Shown here: piece after piece, positions 18,304-26,325 of the stretch
Numbering within the stretch: the first letter of the stretch is position 1
How the letters are laid out: the number at the start of each line of letters is the position of its first letter
NCBI RefSeq assembly: GCF_021290965.1
Contig: NZ_JAJOYT010000004.1
Span: 124,001-188,000, forward strand
Reading direction: 5' to 3'
Source of the DNA: Rheinheimera faecalis
GTDB taxonomy: Bacteria > Pseudomonadota > Gammaproteobacteria > Enterobacterales > Alteromonadaceae
DNA: 64,000 nt
Notes under the pieces: generated by a model
The model's database searches: none
Told to the model about the DNA's origin: nothing
Seen by the model: the letters and a program-made list of their open reading frames with translations, nothing else
Position numbers and translations under genes: made by a program

Positions 18304-19191
18304 TTATGAATTGTCCCCGGAATCCGGCGGGATAGGTGCTGTTGGCGGCGGCAACCAGGCTTCACTTAAGGTCAGATTGATCACAGATTCAAAACCTTCA
18401 GGCGCTACCTTAGGCAACTGCTCAAAATCGAGGAACCAGCTTTCGATATGATCGTCCAGCACACCGCCTATGGAGGGTAAAAACACTGTCGCTATGGCCT
18501 TGCCAATATTTAACTCTTTTAACGCCTGCAAACGGGGGTGATCGCCAATAACAAAACGAGCTTTGGCTTTACTGAATAAATTCATGCCTGCTTTGGCATT
18601 GAGGAAAATATCAGATTTCATCAACATGCCGCGAAAGGAGCAGTAGTTTGACGCTTTGGTTTTAATAGGTAACCAGGCGCTGGCAGGTTTATCTATTTCG
18701 ACATAAGTCACCAGTTTTCCATCGAGGTCATACTGGCTGCTGACTTTGTCATCCGTGATTAAAAAGTTCAGGCTGCCCTGATGTTTCGGCATACCCCAAA
18801 TACCTTTGCCGCCTTTGACCGACACTTCTGACGACACAGGTAAATCCACCACATACTGGCCGGTTTTAAACCAGTTCATAAAAATGGCGGGCAAGAGTCG
18901 TGGTGCAGGTTTTTCGCCGTGGGTACAGCCTATAGCTATGCTGTATTCCACATATTTGCCGATAGGGGTTTCGCGGTAATCAATGACAGTAACAATCAGT
19001 AAAGCGGAGTTCCACAACCGCAGCGGATGAATACCTGCTGGTAAAAAGTCTTTGGCTTTTTCTGCATCTATAGGAAAAACCGCCATTAAGGCTGGTGAAT
19101 TAACCGCTGATACCGGCAATTTAAATGGAATACCATCCACCAGTGAAAATCTGTTGGTGTAATTTTTTATCCGCTTTGGTAAACCAAACAT
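18304..19191 (-). CDS. Acetoacetate-decarboxylase-family protein
   Basis: 295 residues of the ADC fold. The segment GIWGMPKHQ contains the Lys (K136) corresponding to the Schiff-base lysine region, which in classical ADC reads PKK. Family members decarboxylate beta-keto acids or act as aldolase/dehydratase-like enzymes, so the product of the neighbouring oxidase (a keto lipid) would be a sensible substrate; this is inference. The C-terminus is Pro-rich. The ATG at 19191 follows GAGGGAG; a longer frame from 19206 would bury that ribosome site. It is 52 bp after the hydrolase gene and directly abuts the patatin gene. Confidence 0.88.
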   Translation of the reverse strand: MFGLPKRIKNYTNRFSLVDGIPFKLPVSAVNSPALMAVFPIDAEKAKDFLPAGIHPLRLWNSALLIVTVIDYRETPIGKYVEYSIAIGCTHGEKPAPRLLPAIFMNWFKTGQYVVDLPVSSEVSVKGGKGIWGMPKHQGSLNFLITDDKVSSQYDLDGKLVTYVEIDKPASAWLPIKTKASNYCSFRGMLMKSDIFLNAKAGMNLFSKAKARFVIGDHPRLQALKELNIGKAIATVFLPSIGGVLDDHIESWFLDFEQLPKVAPEGFESVINLTLSEAWLPPPTAPIPPDSGDNS

Positions 19192-19243
19192 AAAACACTC
19201 CCTCATTATTATTTGTTTTGGCAGGGCGCAACATAGGCCCGTT

Positions 19244-20287
19244 TTAGCTTTTATTCAGCTCTGCAATAATCAGCGGAAAGGTATCCACTGCAGCATTTTT
19301 CCCCATAAAAACATCAAGATGGCCGTATTCAGGCAACAAATGAAGACTGTGATAATCTGGCCTTAACGCATCAAAATAATTAAAACTTTGGATCTGGCTT
19401 TGCGGTAAAAAACACAGGTTTTTTTCGCCGCTAAAAAAAGCAAAACGAGCATCTGTTCGTGGTTTTTCAGCTGTGTAATCTTTGGGAAGTTCCTGGAAAT
19501 CCTGAAAAGACACTAAATGCCCGCGCTGCACACAGCGGGTGATTTGCTGGAAAAACCGCAAAGGCACGGCACCAAATTCTTCTTTGAGCCATTCATGGGT
19601 GTCTTCATTGAGGTTTTCATGGCGCCAAAGCGCTGGAAAGCCGCTGCCATAGGTAAAGCTGACTTGTTTGCAGACAGCGTTGTTGCATTCATGGTGGGTC
19701 AGATTGACCACTAAGCTAATAAGTTTGGCAACCAATCCAGGCGCATGCACGCCCCAGTGTGGATTCAGGTATTTGGTCATTTGCCGTACCAGCGGCACCA
19801 TATACTGCAGCTTAAATCTGGACCAGTCCGGCACGACGGGGTGCAATGACACGGCGTTGGTGACAATAGTGGTGACTTCAGGCACTAAACCAGCGATGGC
19901 CGACATCATAAAGCTGGTGGAGCCCTGACAATGGATAATAGCTTTTAAGCTGCTGGCACCTGTTTCAGCCAGAATAGTTTGCACTGCTTTGGGGTGGTCG
20001 TATAAAGCGGCCTGATCCAAAGTCCATAAATTAGGTGCAAAGGCGATGCTGCCTCGCCAGTTTTCCAACCAGACATCGTAACCTTCGCTAATCAGTGCAT
20101 CGACTATGCTGGTTTCTACCGGAGCCCTGTAGATATTGGCCCGAACTCCAGCGCCATGTACCAGAATGACTGGGCCTTTGTCGGGCGTTTTGTCGCCACG
20201 AATATGAATTAAATTCAGCTCAACACCATCGTCTGTGACAAAAGGGACTGTGCGTTCGGTGTAAGGTTGTGCGGTATGCGACGACAT
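19244..20287 (-). CDS. Alpha/beta hydrolase with a cysteine nucleophile, GMC-oxidase-associated type
   Basis: 347 residues. The oxyanion region HGAGVRANIYR and the strand-helix elbow IIHCQGSTS are clear. The nucleophile position is Cys120, replacing the usual Ser of G-x-S-x-G. The catalytic His is likely in LLPEYGHLDVF near the C-terminus. Hydrolase domains with this H-C-x-G-S elbow accompany GMC cholesterol-oxidase-like enzymes in other bacteria (from memory). The ATG at 20287 follows AAAGGAAC. It is the first gene of the six-gene block and its promoter must lie in 20288-20535. It is probably an esterase or lactonase for oxidised lipids, not proven. Confidence 0.88.
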   Translation of the reverse strand: MSSHTAQPYTERTVPFVTDDGVELNLIHIRGDKTPDKGPVILVHGAGVRANIYRAPVETSIVDALISEGYDVWLENWRGSIAFAPNLWTLDQAALYDHPKAVQTILAETGASSLKAIIHCQGSTSFMMSAIAGLVPEVTTIVTNAVSLHPVVPDWSRFKLQYMVPLVRQMTKYLNPHWGVHAPGLVAKLISLVVNLTHHECNNAVCKQVSFTYGSGFPALWRHENLNEDTHEWLKEEFGAVPLRFFQQITRCVQRGHLVSFQDFQELPKDYTAEKPRTDARFAFFSGEKNLCFLPQSQIQSFNYFDALRPDYHSLHLLPEYGHLDVFMGKNAAVDTFPLIIAELNKS

Positions 20288-20535
20288 AGCTATGTTCCTT
20301 TTGTGCTTGGAATGTCCCTTTTTTGATGTCGATAAAAAGCGTAGCACATGTTTCCGATAAGGGTATGTTTTGTATGAAATTCTTTTGTTTATTAGACAGA
20401 TCCAATGCTGCTATTTTGTTTTGCAGAAAAGTCTTCAGGTGCGGTTCAGGCTGGCAGAGCTAATACTGTAGTCAGATAAGGCGCTCTTTCAGTGCCTTGC
20501 TTGTGATCTTTTGATGGAATACAGAGGAATAAAAA
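20288..20535. promoter_or_regulatory. Divergent promoter region of the six-gene lipid block and small membrane-protein genes
   Basis: About 250 bp between the minus-strand hydrolase block and the plus-strand DUF3185-like gene. It is AT-rich at 20340-20420. Both transcripts must begin here, but I see no regulator gene next door and no clear palindromic operator. Confidence 0.45.
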
Positions 20536-20751
20536 ATGGCTAATGGAACAAATTCGTTATTAAAACTGGTTGGTTTAGTCTTGCTGGTACTGGGTGTAGG
20601 CCTGGCGTATTGGGGCTTTCAACTGTCAGACTCCATTCAGTCTGAACTGACTGAAGTAGTGACAGGTGCAGAAACTGACAAAGTGATGCAGTTTTATATA
20701 GGTGGTGCCATCAGTTTTGTGGCCGGCCTTTTCCTGACTCTAAAACGTTAA
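20536..20751 (+). CDS. Small two-helix membrane protein (DUF3185-like)
   Basis: 71 residues with two hydrophobic helices (LLKLVGLVLLVLGVGLAYWG and FYIGGAISFVAGLFLTL) around a short polar loop. The layout matches DUF3185 proteins, which are membrane proteins of unknown, probably stress-related role. AGAGGAA precedes the ATG. It is followed 18 bp later by a GlsB/YeaQ-type gene. Confidence 0.8.
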   Translation: MANGTNSLLKLVGLVLLVLGVGLAYWGFQLSDSIQSELTEVVTGAETDKVMQFYIGGAISFVAGLFLTLKR

Positions 20752-20769
20752 CAACAAGAGGGAAGGGCA

Positions 20770-21021
20770 ATGAGCTTAACCGGATTATTAGTATTTCTTA
20801 TCATAGGCGCCATAGCAGGCTGGCTCGGCGGTCTTATTATGAAAGGCAGTGGTTTTGGTCTTTTAGGTAATATCATCGTCGGTATAGTGGGTGCTGTTAT
20901 AGGTGGGGCTTTATTTGGCATGCTGGGCATTAGCGCAAGTGGCTTGTTGGGTTCTATCATCACCGCCACAGCTGGTGCTGTAGTGCTGTTGTTTATTGCG
21001 AGTTTAATAAGACGGGCCTGA
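20770..21021 (+). CDS. GlsB/YeaQ/YmgE-family stress-response membrane protein
   Basis: 83 residues. The glycine-rich pattern LIIGAIAGWLGGLIMKGSG and NIIVGIVGAVIGGALFGMLG is typical of the transglycosylase-associated/YeaQ family, three-helix inner-membrane proteins raised under stress and in stationary phase. AGAGGGAAGG is the ribosome site. A Rho-independent terminator overlaps the stop codon. Likely a two-gene operon with the upstream DUF3185-like gene. Confidence 0.9.
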   Translation: MSLTGLLVFLIIGAIAGWLGGLIMKGSGFGLLGNIIVGIVGAVIGGALFGMLGISASGLLGSIITATAGAVVLLFIASLIRRA

Positions 21022-21042
21022 TTTCAGGCTCGTTGTTTTTTA
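21014..21042 (+). terminator. Rho-independent terminator
   Basis: Stem GGGCCTG/CAGGCTC (one G-T pair) with loop ATTT, then GTTGTTTTTT. It overlaps the stop codon of the YeaQ-like gene. Confidence 0.75.
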
Positions 21043-21121
21043 TCTCCCGCATTTCTCTGGTCCTTCCGCTTTTATTTCGATTTATTTCTCAATAAATACA
21101 GCTTCTTATCTTTAGCTCCTT

Positions 21122-21577
21122 ATGCATATCCAACTTGATAACCTGACAGGCCCTGAAATTGCCGCTTTGTTGCAAGAGCATTTAAATGACATGAATGCTG
21201 TGTCACCGCCGGAAAGCAAACATGCGCTGGATTTGACGGCTTTAAAAGCCAGTGACATCAGCTTTTGGACTTTATGGCAGCAACAACAATTGGCAGGTTG
21301 CGTGGCACTAAAGCAATTAAACACCAGACAAGCTGAAATTAAATCCATGCGAAGTGCCACAGCGTTTCGAGGGCAGGGGATAGGTAAGCTATTACTGCAC
21401 CATGTAATTACCGAAGCAAAAAGCCGGGGTTATCAGCAGTTGTATCTGGAAACCGGTGCTATGGAGTATTTTGCCCCGGCCCGTTCTTTATACCGCAGTT
21501 TTGGCTTTGAACCCTGTGGGCCTTTTGCTCAGTATAAGGAAGATCCGAACTCTGTATTTATGCGACTGCAGTTATAA
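21122..21577 (+). CDS. GNAT acetyltransferase (YsnE-like)
   Basis: 151 residues. The acetyl-CoA loop is FRGQGIGKLLLHHVI, followed by YLETGAMEYFAPARSLYRSF and a C-terminal DPNSVFMRLQL, the pattern of YsnE-like N-acetyltransferases. Substrate unknown. No strong Shine-Dalgarno is seen before the ATG. It has a distant relative in this window at 55398, sharing the SVFM ending. Confidence 0.87.
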   Translation: MHIQLDNLTGPEIAALLQEHLNDMNAVSPPESKHALDLTALKASDISFWTLWQQQQLAGCVALKQLNTRQAEIKSMRSATAFRGQGIGKLLLHHVITEAKSRGYQQLYLETGAMEYFAPARSLYRSFGFEPCGPFAQYKEDPNSVFMRLQL

Positions 21578-21637
21578 ATACAGTGCTTTTGTTGTATGCC
21601 CCGCACTGAATAACGCAATTTTTACGCGCTATAACCC

Positions 21638-21683
21638 TATCGGTACGCTAGCACACAGACGGCTGTTCTTCGTTATGAGAAAA
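21638..21683 (+). promoter_or_regulatory. Leader element shared with the adhesin gene (copy 1)
   Basis: A conserved block about 90 bases before the OmpA-like start: TATCGGTACGCTA, then AGCACACAGACG, 15 variable bases, then GAGAAAA. The same arrangement recurs at 23170-23215 at almost the same distance from the next start. This points to a shared promoter or operator; the binding factor is unknown. Confidence 0.5.
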
Positions 21684-21739
21684 CCTGTATTGCTGACAGT
21701 AATTTACACCTCAGCATTAATTACAGGAAAATAAAAACT

Positions 21740-22936
21740 ATGAACAACTATCAGGCTACAAGGAATGAGCAAGTTATCGGACAGCAATGTACTGCTCTGA
21801 AACTATCAGCTACAACACAAACAAATACCAAATCTTTTCGCTTTAAACCTTTGGTTTTAGGCGTTTTATCTGTATTGATGTTACCAGCAGCCTATGCGGT
21901 GGACTACACAAACTTCCAGGAGAATGGTTGGTCTGTTGGCATGAACGTTGGTGAATCAGTTGCCAGAATAGAGCATGACACCATACGCAACGACTTAGAA
22001 AGCCAGGGCTTTGATGTGACTTCTGTTGAAGAATCTGACAGTACTGAAGGTTACAAGGCTTTTGTTGGTTACCAGTTTAGTCCTTATCTGGCGGTGGAAG
22101 GTGGTTACTTTAATCTCGGTGGCTTTCACGCTTTAGCAAATACGGATCCTAGAACCAGTTTTCGTGGCAAAACCAAGCTGTTTGGCTGGAATCTTGATTT
22201 AGTCGGTATTATGCCTTTTACCGAAGATTTCTCTGCTTTTGCCCGCGTGGGCGTCACCCGCAACGACACATCAAATACCTATAGCAGCAATGGTTTGGTG
22301 GATGTGACGGGTTACAACGAAGACGGTAACTATACAAAACATAAATACGGCCTGGGTCTGCAATATGACATCTCGCCTATTTTCACAGTACGACTGGAAG
22401 CAGAACGTTATCGCTTAGATGACTTAATTGCTCATAGTGGTGATGTGGATTTGTATTCTTTAGGTCTGGTGCTTCGTTTCGGTGAAACTCCGTCAACTTA
22501 TGCAGCAACTCCAGCCCCTGAACCTGTGCGTCGTGTTGAAGCTGCGGCTGCACCAGCGCCTATGGTGACGAAGGAGCCAGAAGTATTGGTACTGGAAGAT
22601 GTGCATTTTAACTTTGACACTGCCGAATTAACTCCACAAACCAAAGTGATTTTGCGTGAGCATGTTCAGACACTGAAAGCCAATCCACAAGCCCGCGTGC
22701 GTATTGCAGGTTATACCTCAGCCAGCGGTTCTGCTGAATACAATCAGGCTTTAAGTGAACGCCGGGCTCAGTCGATCAAGGCCTTTTTAGTTCAGGAAGG
22801 TGTTGCGTCCAGCCGTTTCAAAACTGTAGGTTTTGGTCAAACTAATCCAGCTGAATATGAAGCTAATCCTTCAATTTTACGCTCGGATGCTGCCAAAGCT
22901 AATATGCGTGGTTTGTTTGAAATTATTGTTGAATAA
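21740..22936 (+). CDS. OmpA-family outer-membrane protein, paralog 1
   Basis: 398 residues. The signal peptide is unusually extended: about 35 polar residues precede the hydrophobic core, with cleavage near AYA-V at 53. An eight-strand-type OmpA/OprF barrel covers about 60-250 (W-S-V-G-M-N-V-G and GYKAFVGYQFSPYLAVEGGY). A Pro/Ala linker follows, then the OmpA peptidoglycan-binding domain 285-398 (VHFNFDTAEL, NQALSERRAQ). It is paralogous to the protein at 26326, and the two flank the adhesin-like lipoprotein. AGGAAAA precedes the ATG; a downstream N-terminal start at MLPAAYA is not credible. Role: links outer membrane to peptidoglycan. Confidence 0.92.
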   Translation: MNNYQATRNEQVIGQQCTALKLSATTQTNTKSFRFKPLVLGVLSVLMLPAAYAVDYTNFQENGWSVGMNVGESVARIEHDTIRNDLESQGFDVTSVEESDSTEGYKAFVGYQFSPYLAVEGGYFNLGGFHALANTDPRTSFRGKTKLFGWNLDLVGIMPFTEDFSAFARVGVTRNDTSNTYSSNGLVDVTGYNEDGNYTKHKYGLGLQYDISPIFTVRLEAERYRLDDLIAHSGDVDLYSLGLVLRFGETPSTYAATPAPEPVRRVEAAAAPAPMVTKEPEVLVLEDVHFNFDTAELTPQTKVILREHVQTLKANPQARVRIAGYTSASGSAEYNQALSERRAQSIKAFLVQEGVASSRFKTVGFGQTNPAEYEANPSILRSDAAKANMRGLFEIIVE

Positions 22937-22954
22937 CCTCAAACAGTTCTAATA

Positions 22955-22983
22955 AAAAGCAGCCGCTCGTCGGCTGCTTTTTT
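22955..22983 (+). terminator. Rho-independent terminator after OmpA-like gene 1
   Basis: An 11-bp stem AAAAGCAGCCG/CGGCTGCTTTT with loop CTCGT runs into a T tract. A strong canonical terminator, so the adhesin gene needs its own promoter. Confidence 0.9.
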
Positions 22984-23273
22984 ACATTTTGAGCCTCAGT
23001 ATTGCGCTTTTTTTCTGCCAAGAGTGTTTCAAATGAGCCGGAGTTGAAAGTATGTCGCAGGTTCATTTAATGATGAATTAACGTTAAAAATGTCTGATTT
23101 TAAATAGTTTTTTACAAGTGGTGGTGTGCTTAGTTAACAGATGATGTCCGTGCTGCAAATATAAAAATCTATCTGTGCGACAGCACACAGACGAGTTTGG
23201 TTTTCCGTGAGAAAAGCATCAAAGCTGAGAGTGTTTCACGCGTCAGCGTCAACTAAAAGAAAGGATAGGCATC
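22984..23273 (+). promoter_or_regulatory. Upstream region of the adhesin gene with shared leader element (copy 2)
   Basis: No gene is seen here. The notable block is 23170-23215: TATCTGTGCGACA, AGCACACAGACG, 15 variable bases, GAGAAAA, matching the leader of OmpA-like gene 1 at nearly the same distance from the start codon. The rest is AT-rich with no further motif I can name. Confidence 0.5.
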
Positions 23274-26200
23274 ATGGTTAGAAATCAAAAAATGCAGGTT
23301 AGTACCTGTTACAGGTGGCTGTTAAGCTTGCTTGTGCTGTTATTTATTACTGCCTGTAATGGCGATAAAAAAGATCCCATTCTCGGACTAGAGCCAATAG
23401 ACGGCCTCCAGTCAATTTTATTGTCTCCAGCTGACCCCAGTATTGCGGCTGGCTTGAGTCAAAAGTTTGTTGCCTTAGGTATATACGCTGATGGTACCTC
23501 TTTGGATCTCAGCGATAAGGTTGTCTGGAATTCAGCTACTCAGGCTGTGTCTACTATTAATAGTCAAGGTATTGCCTTGGCGTTGCAGCCTGGCACATCT
23601 GTGATTAGTGCTTCTCTGGCAGGTAAAGCTGCCAGCACTATTTTTACAGTCACCAGTGCAGAGTTAACCAGCATTAGCATCAGTCCGTCGGATCCCAGTG
23701 TGGCTGATGGTTTAACCACTCAGTTTATCGCAACAGGGCTGTATTCTGACGGTAGTACGGAAGATATCAGTACTGCGGTAAACTGGTTGTCCAGTGATAC
23801 CTCTATCGCTGTGATGGCCGCTGATCAAACTACCTCAAGCGGTTTAGCAACAGCTGTTGCACCTGGTAGTACGCAAATCAGTGCCTCAATGGGAGATTTG
23901 TCTGCAAGCACTAGTCTTACTGTGACGAATGCGGCATTAATATCAATACAACTAAACCCAGCGAATTCAATCTTATATGTCGGTGTCAGTCAGCTTTATA
24001 CTGCTATCGGAGTCTATTCGGATGGTTCATCACAGGATATAAGTGCTTTAGTCACCTGGGCGTCCAGTGCACCTGCGATTGCTACTATTGATAATAGTTC
24101 GGCTGCTCATTATGGCGAAGTGACTGCGCAAGCTGCTGGCACTACTCAAATCAGCGCTCAGTTAGGTGCTATTTCTGCTGAAACTGCACTAACTGTGGTG
24201 AATGAGACTTTAAGTAGCATTGTGGTGAGTCCGTTGAACTCTTCAACACCAGTGGGTTTAACCCGCCAGTTTACGGCTACTGCAAATTTTTCAGACGGTC
24301 GCTCTTTTGATGTCAGCCGTTCTGTAGTCTGGTCTTCCAGTGACACCGCTATTGCGACTATGAACGCAAATGGCGCATTAAATAGCGGTCTAGCCACAGG
24401 TCAGGCTGCGGGTGTAGCGCAAATCACAGCAACCTTAAATGCGGTATCAGGAAGTGCTAGCTTAAATGTGAACAACAGCACTCTGACCAGCATTGTTGTA
24501 ACTCCGGTCAATAGTAGTCTGGTGGTTGGTTTAACCAGACAATTTACGGCTACGGGTGTGTATTCCAATGGCACGTCGGAAAATCTGACGTCTCTGGTAA
24601 GTTGGACTTCTTCGAACAACGCAGTGGCTATGCCTAATGCCAATATGACCAGCAACAGTGGTTTAGTGACGGCGATGAGTGCTGGTACAGTGCAGATCGG
24701 AGCAACTTTAGGCGCTGTATCTGCCGAAGCAACACTGAATGTGACTGCGACTGCGCTAAATTCTATTACGGTAACTCCTGTGATCTCTTCCGTTGCGATG
24801 GGGCTGAGCAGACAATTTACTGCGGTAGGTATTTATGCAGATGGTTCTACTCAGAACATTAGCCACACTGTAGTGTGGGCTTCGTCGAATATTCAAACGG
24901 CAACGATGAATGCCAATGGCACTGTTAACAGCGGTTTAGCGACAGGACAAGCAACAGGTGTAGTACAAATTACTGCAACCTTGGGCGCAGTGTCTGGTTC
25001 GGCTACCTTGACTGTGACAGCTGCTAGTTTAAGCAGCATCAGTGTTACGCCACAAAACCCTAACCTGGTGAACGGTTTAACGCGTCAGTTCAGTGCGACA
25101 GGGCTTTACAGTGATGGTAGCACCGCCGATCTGACCACTTTAGCTAGTTGGACATCAGGCACTATTGCTGTAGCCAGCATGAATGCCAGTCAAATGCCTT
25201 CCAGTGGATTAGCAACAGGCTTGTCTGCTGGTACTTCGCTTATTCGCGCTGCTTTTGCTGGTGTTGAAGGCAGTACTACCTTAACTGTAACTGCTGCTAC
25301 TCTGGTTTCGATTGACGTTACTCCAGCCAACGCTTCTGCTGTGGTCAATGAGACAGAACAGTTTACAGCGACAGGTACTTATACCGACGGTAGCTTAGTG
25401 AATATAACTGACACCGTGGTCTGGACTTCCGGTAATACTGCTGTCGCAGCGATGAACGCCAGCGGTCAGTTGAACAGCGGTTTAGCTACAGCACTGGCGG
25501 TGGGAAATGTCAACATCACAGCCACTTTAGGTGCGGTGCAAGACAGTGCTGTACTGACAGTTACAGCTGCTTTAGCAAACAATCCTCAGGCGCCAGCTAT
25601 GGGTGAACTGCAACGTTTTGTCATGATCGCCAGTCAGGCCATTACTACGACAGCAGGTTCGTCCATCGCTGATGGTGATATGGCGATTCTTGATTTAGCA
25701 CGCACTGCTTATGCTGGTTTTACCCCTGGTGCTATAGCGGGTCAGTTTACTCAACTGACCAACGGTGTGTCTTATGCACCGGATGACGTGACTCCACCTT
25801 ATGTGGTTCCCGTGCCTTATGCATCCATGGTGGCTTTTATTAATCAGGTTCGTACCGACTTAGGTGTTGCTGCAACCTTTTTAGCTGCAGATCCTAATCC
25901 AGCAGCTGCGACTCAGGCACTACCAGCCGAACTCGGTGGTTTGGTACTGACTCGGGGTGTTTACCGTAATGCAGGTAATGTCATTATCCAGCAAGGCGAT
26001 CTGACATTAGATGCGCAAGGCGATCCAGATTCGGTTTTCATCTTTGTTATTGCAGGTACCTTCACCACGGGAGCTCCGGGGGGCAATATCATACTGACTG
26101 GTGGTGCTCAGGCAACCAACGTGTACTGGCGAACTGGCGGTGCCACAGTGATGGGCAGCAATACCAACTTTGCCGGAAACGTATTTGCCTGGCCACAAAT

Positions 26201-26294
26201 CAATTTGGGTACAGGGACTGCGGTAACAGGTCGTTTGTTCTCTGTGACTGAACAGGTCACCTTGGATGCCAACGCGGTGACTAAGCCTCAATAG
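23274..26294 (+). CDS. Surface lipoprotein with eight Ig-like repeats and an ice-binding-like (DUF3494) domain
   Basis: 1006 residues. A lipoprotein signal ends in LFITAC (Cys28). Eight tandem Big_2-type Ig-like repeats of about 88 residues follow, each opening like LTSIVVTPVNSS and carrying GLTRQFTATGVYSNGT and a W-x-S-S motif. The last ~240 residues (from about 766) match the ice-binding/DUF3494 fold (for example VYRNAGNVIIQQGDLTLDAQ, VFIFVIAGTF, NVYWRTGGATVMG). In known systems this fold binds ice or acts in adhesion; many mesophiles have it with unknown ligands. AAGGATAGG precedes the ATG. Only 31 bp separate it from OmpA-like gene 2, so they are co-transcribed. Confidence 0.92.
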   Translation: MVRNQKMQVSTCYRWLLSLLVLLFITACNGDKKDPILGLEPIDGLQSILLSPADPSIAAGLSQKFVALGIYADGTSLDLSDKVVWNSATQAVSTINSQGIALALQPGTSVISASLAGKAASTIFTVTSAELTSISISPSDPSVADGLTTQFIATGLYSDGSTEDISTAVNWLSSDTSIAVMAADQTTSSGLATAVAPGSTQISASMGDLSASTSLTVTNAALISIQLNPANSILYVGVSQLYTAIGVYSDGSSQDISALVTWASSAPAIATIDNSSAAHYGEVTAQAAGTTQISAQLGAISAETALTVVNETLSSIVVSPLNSSTPVGLTRQFTATANFSDGRSFDVSRSVVWSSSDTAIATMNANGALNSGLATGQAAGVAQITATLNAVSGSASLNVNNSTLTSIVVTPVNSSLVVGLTRQFTATGVYSNGTSENLTSLVSWTSSNNAVAMPNANMTSNSGLVTAMSAGTVQIGATLGAVSAEATLNVTATALNSITVTPVISSVAMGLSRQFTAVGIYADGSTQNISHTVVWASSNIQTATMNANGTVNSGLATGQATGVVQITATLGAVSGSATLTVTAASLSSISVTPQNPNLVNGLTRQFSATGLYSDGSTADLTTLASWTSGTIAVASMNASQMPSSGLATGLSAGTSLIRAAFAGVEGSTTLTVTAATLVSIDVTPANASAVVNETEQFTATGTYTDGSLVNITDTVVWTSGNTAVAAMNASGQLNSGLATALAVGNVNITATLGAVQDSAVLTVTAALANNPQAPAMGELQRFVMIASQAITTTAGSSIADGDMAILDLARTAYAGFTPGAIAGQFTQLTNGVSYAPDDVTPPYVVPVPYASMVAFINQVRTDLGVAATFLAADPNPAAATQALPAELGGLVLTRGVYRNAGNVIIQQGDLTLDAQGDPDSVFIFVIAGTFTTGAPGGNIILTGGAQATNVYWRTGGATVMGSNTNFAGNVFAWPQINLGTGTAVTGRLFSVTEQVTLDANAVTKPQ

Positions 26295-26325
26295 AGGCTT
26301 GTTCCACTGATGAAAGGATAAACAT

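Noticed and set aside
23175-23195. Riboswitch in the adhesin leader
   Set aside because: A small TGTGC/GCACA hairpin exists, but no known aptamer pattern is seen; the shared-leader explanation is better.
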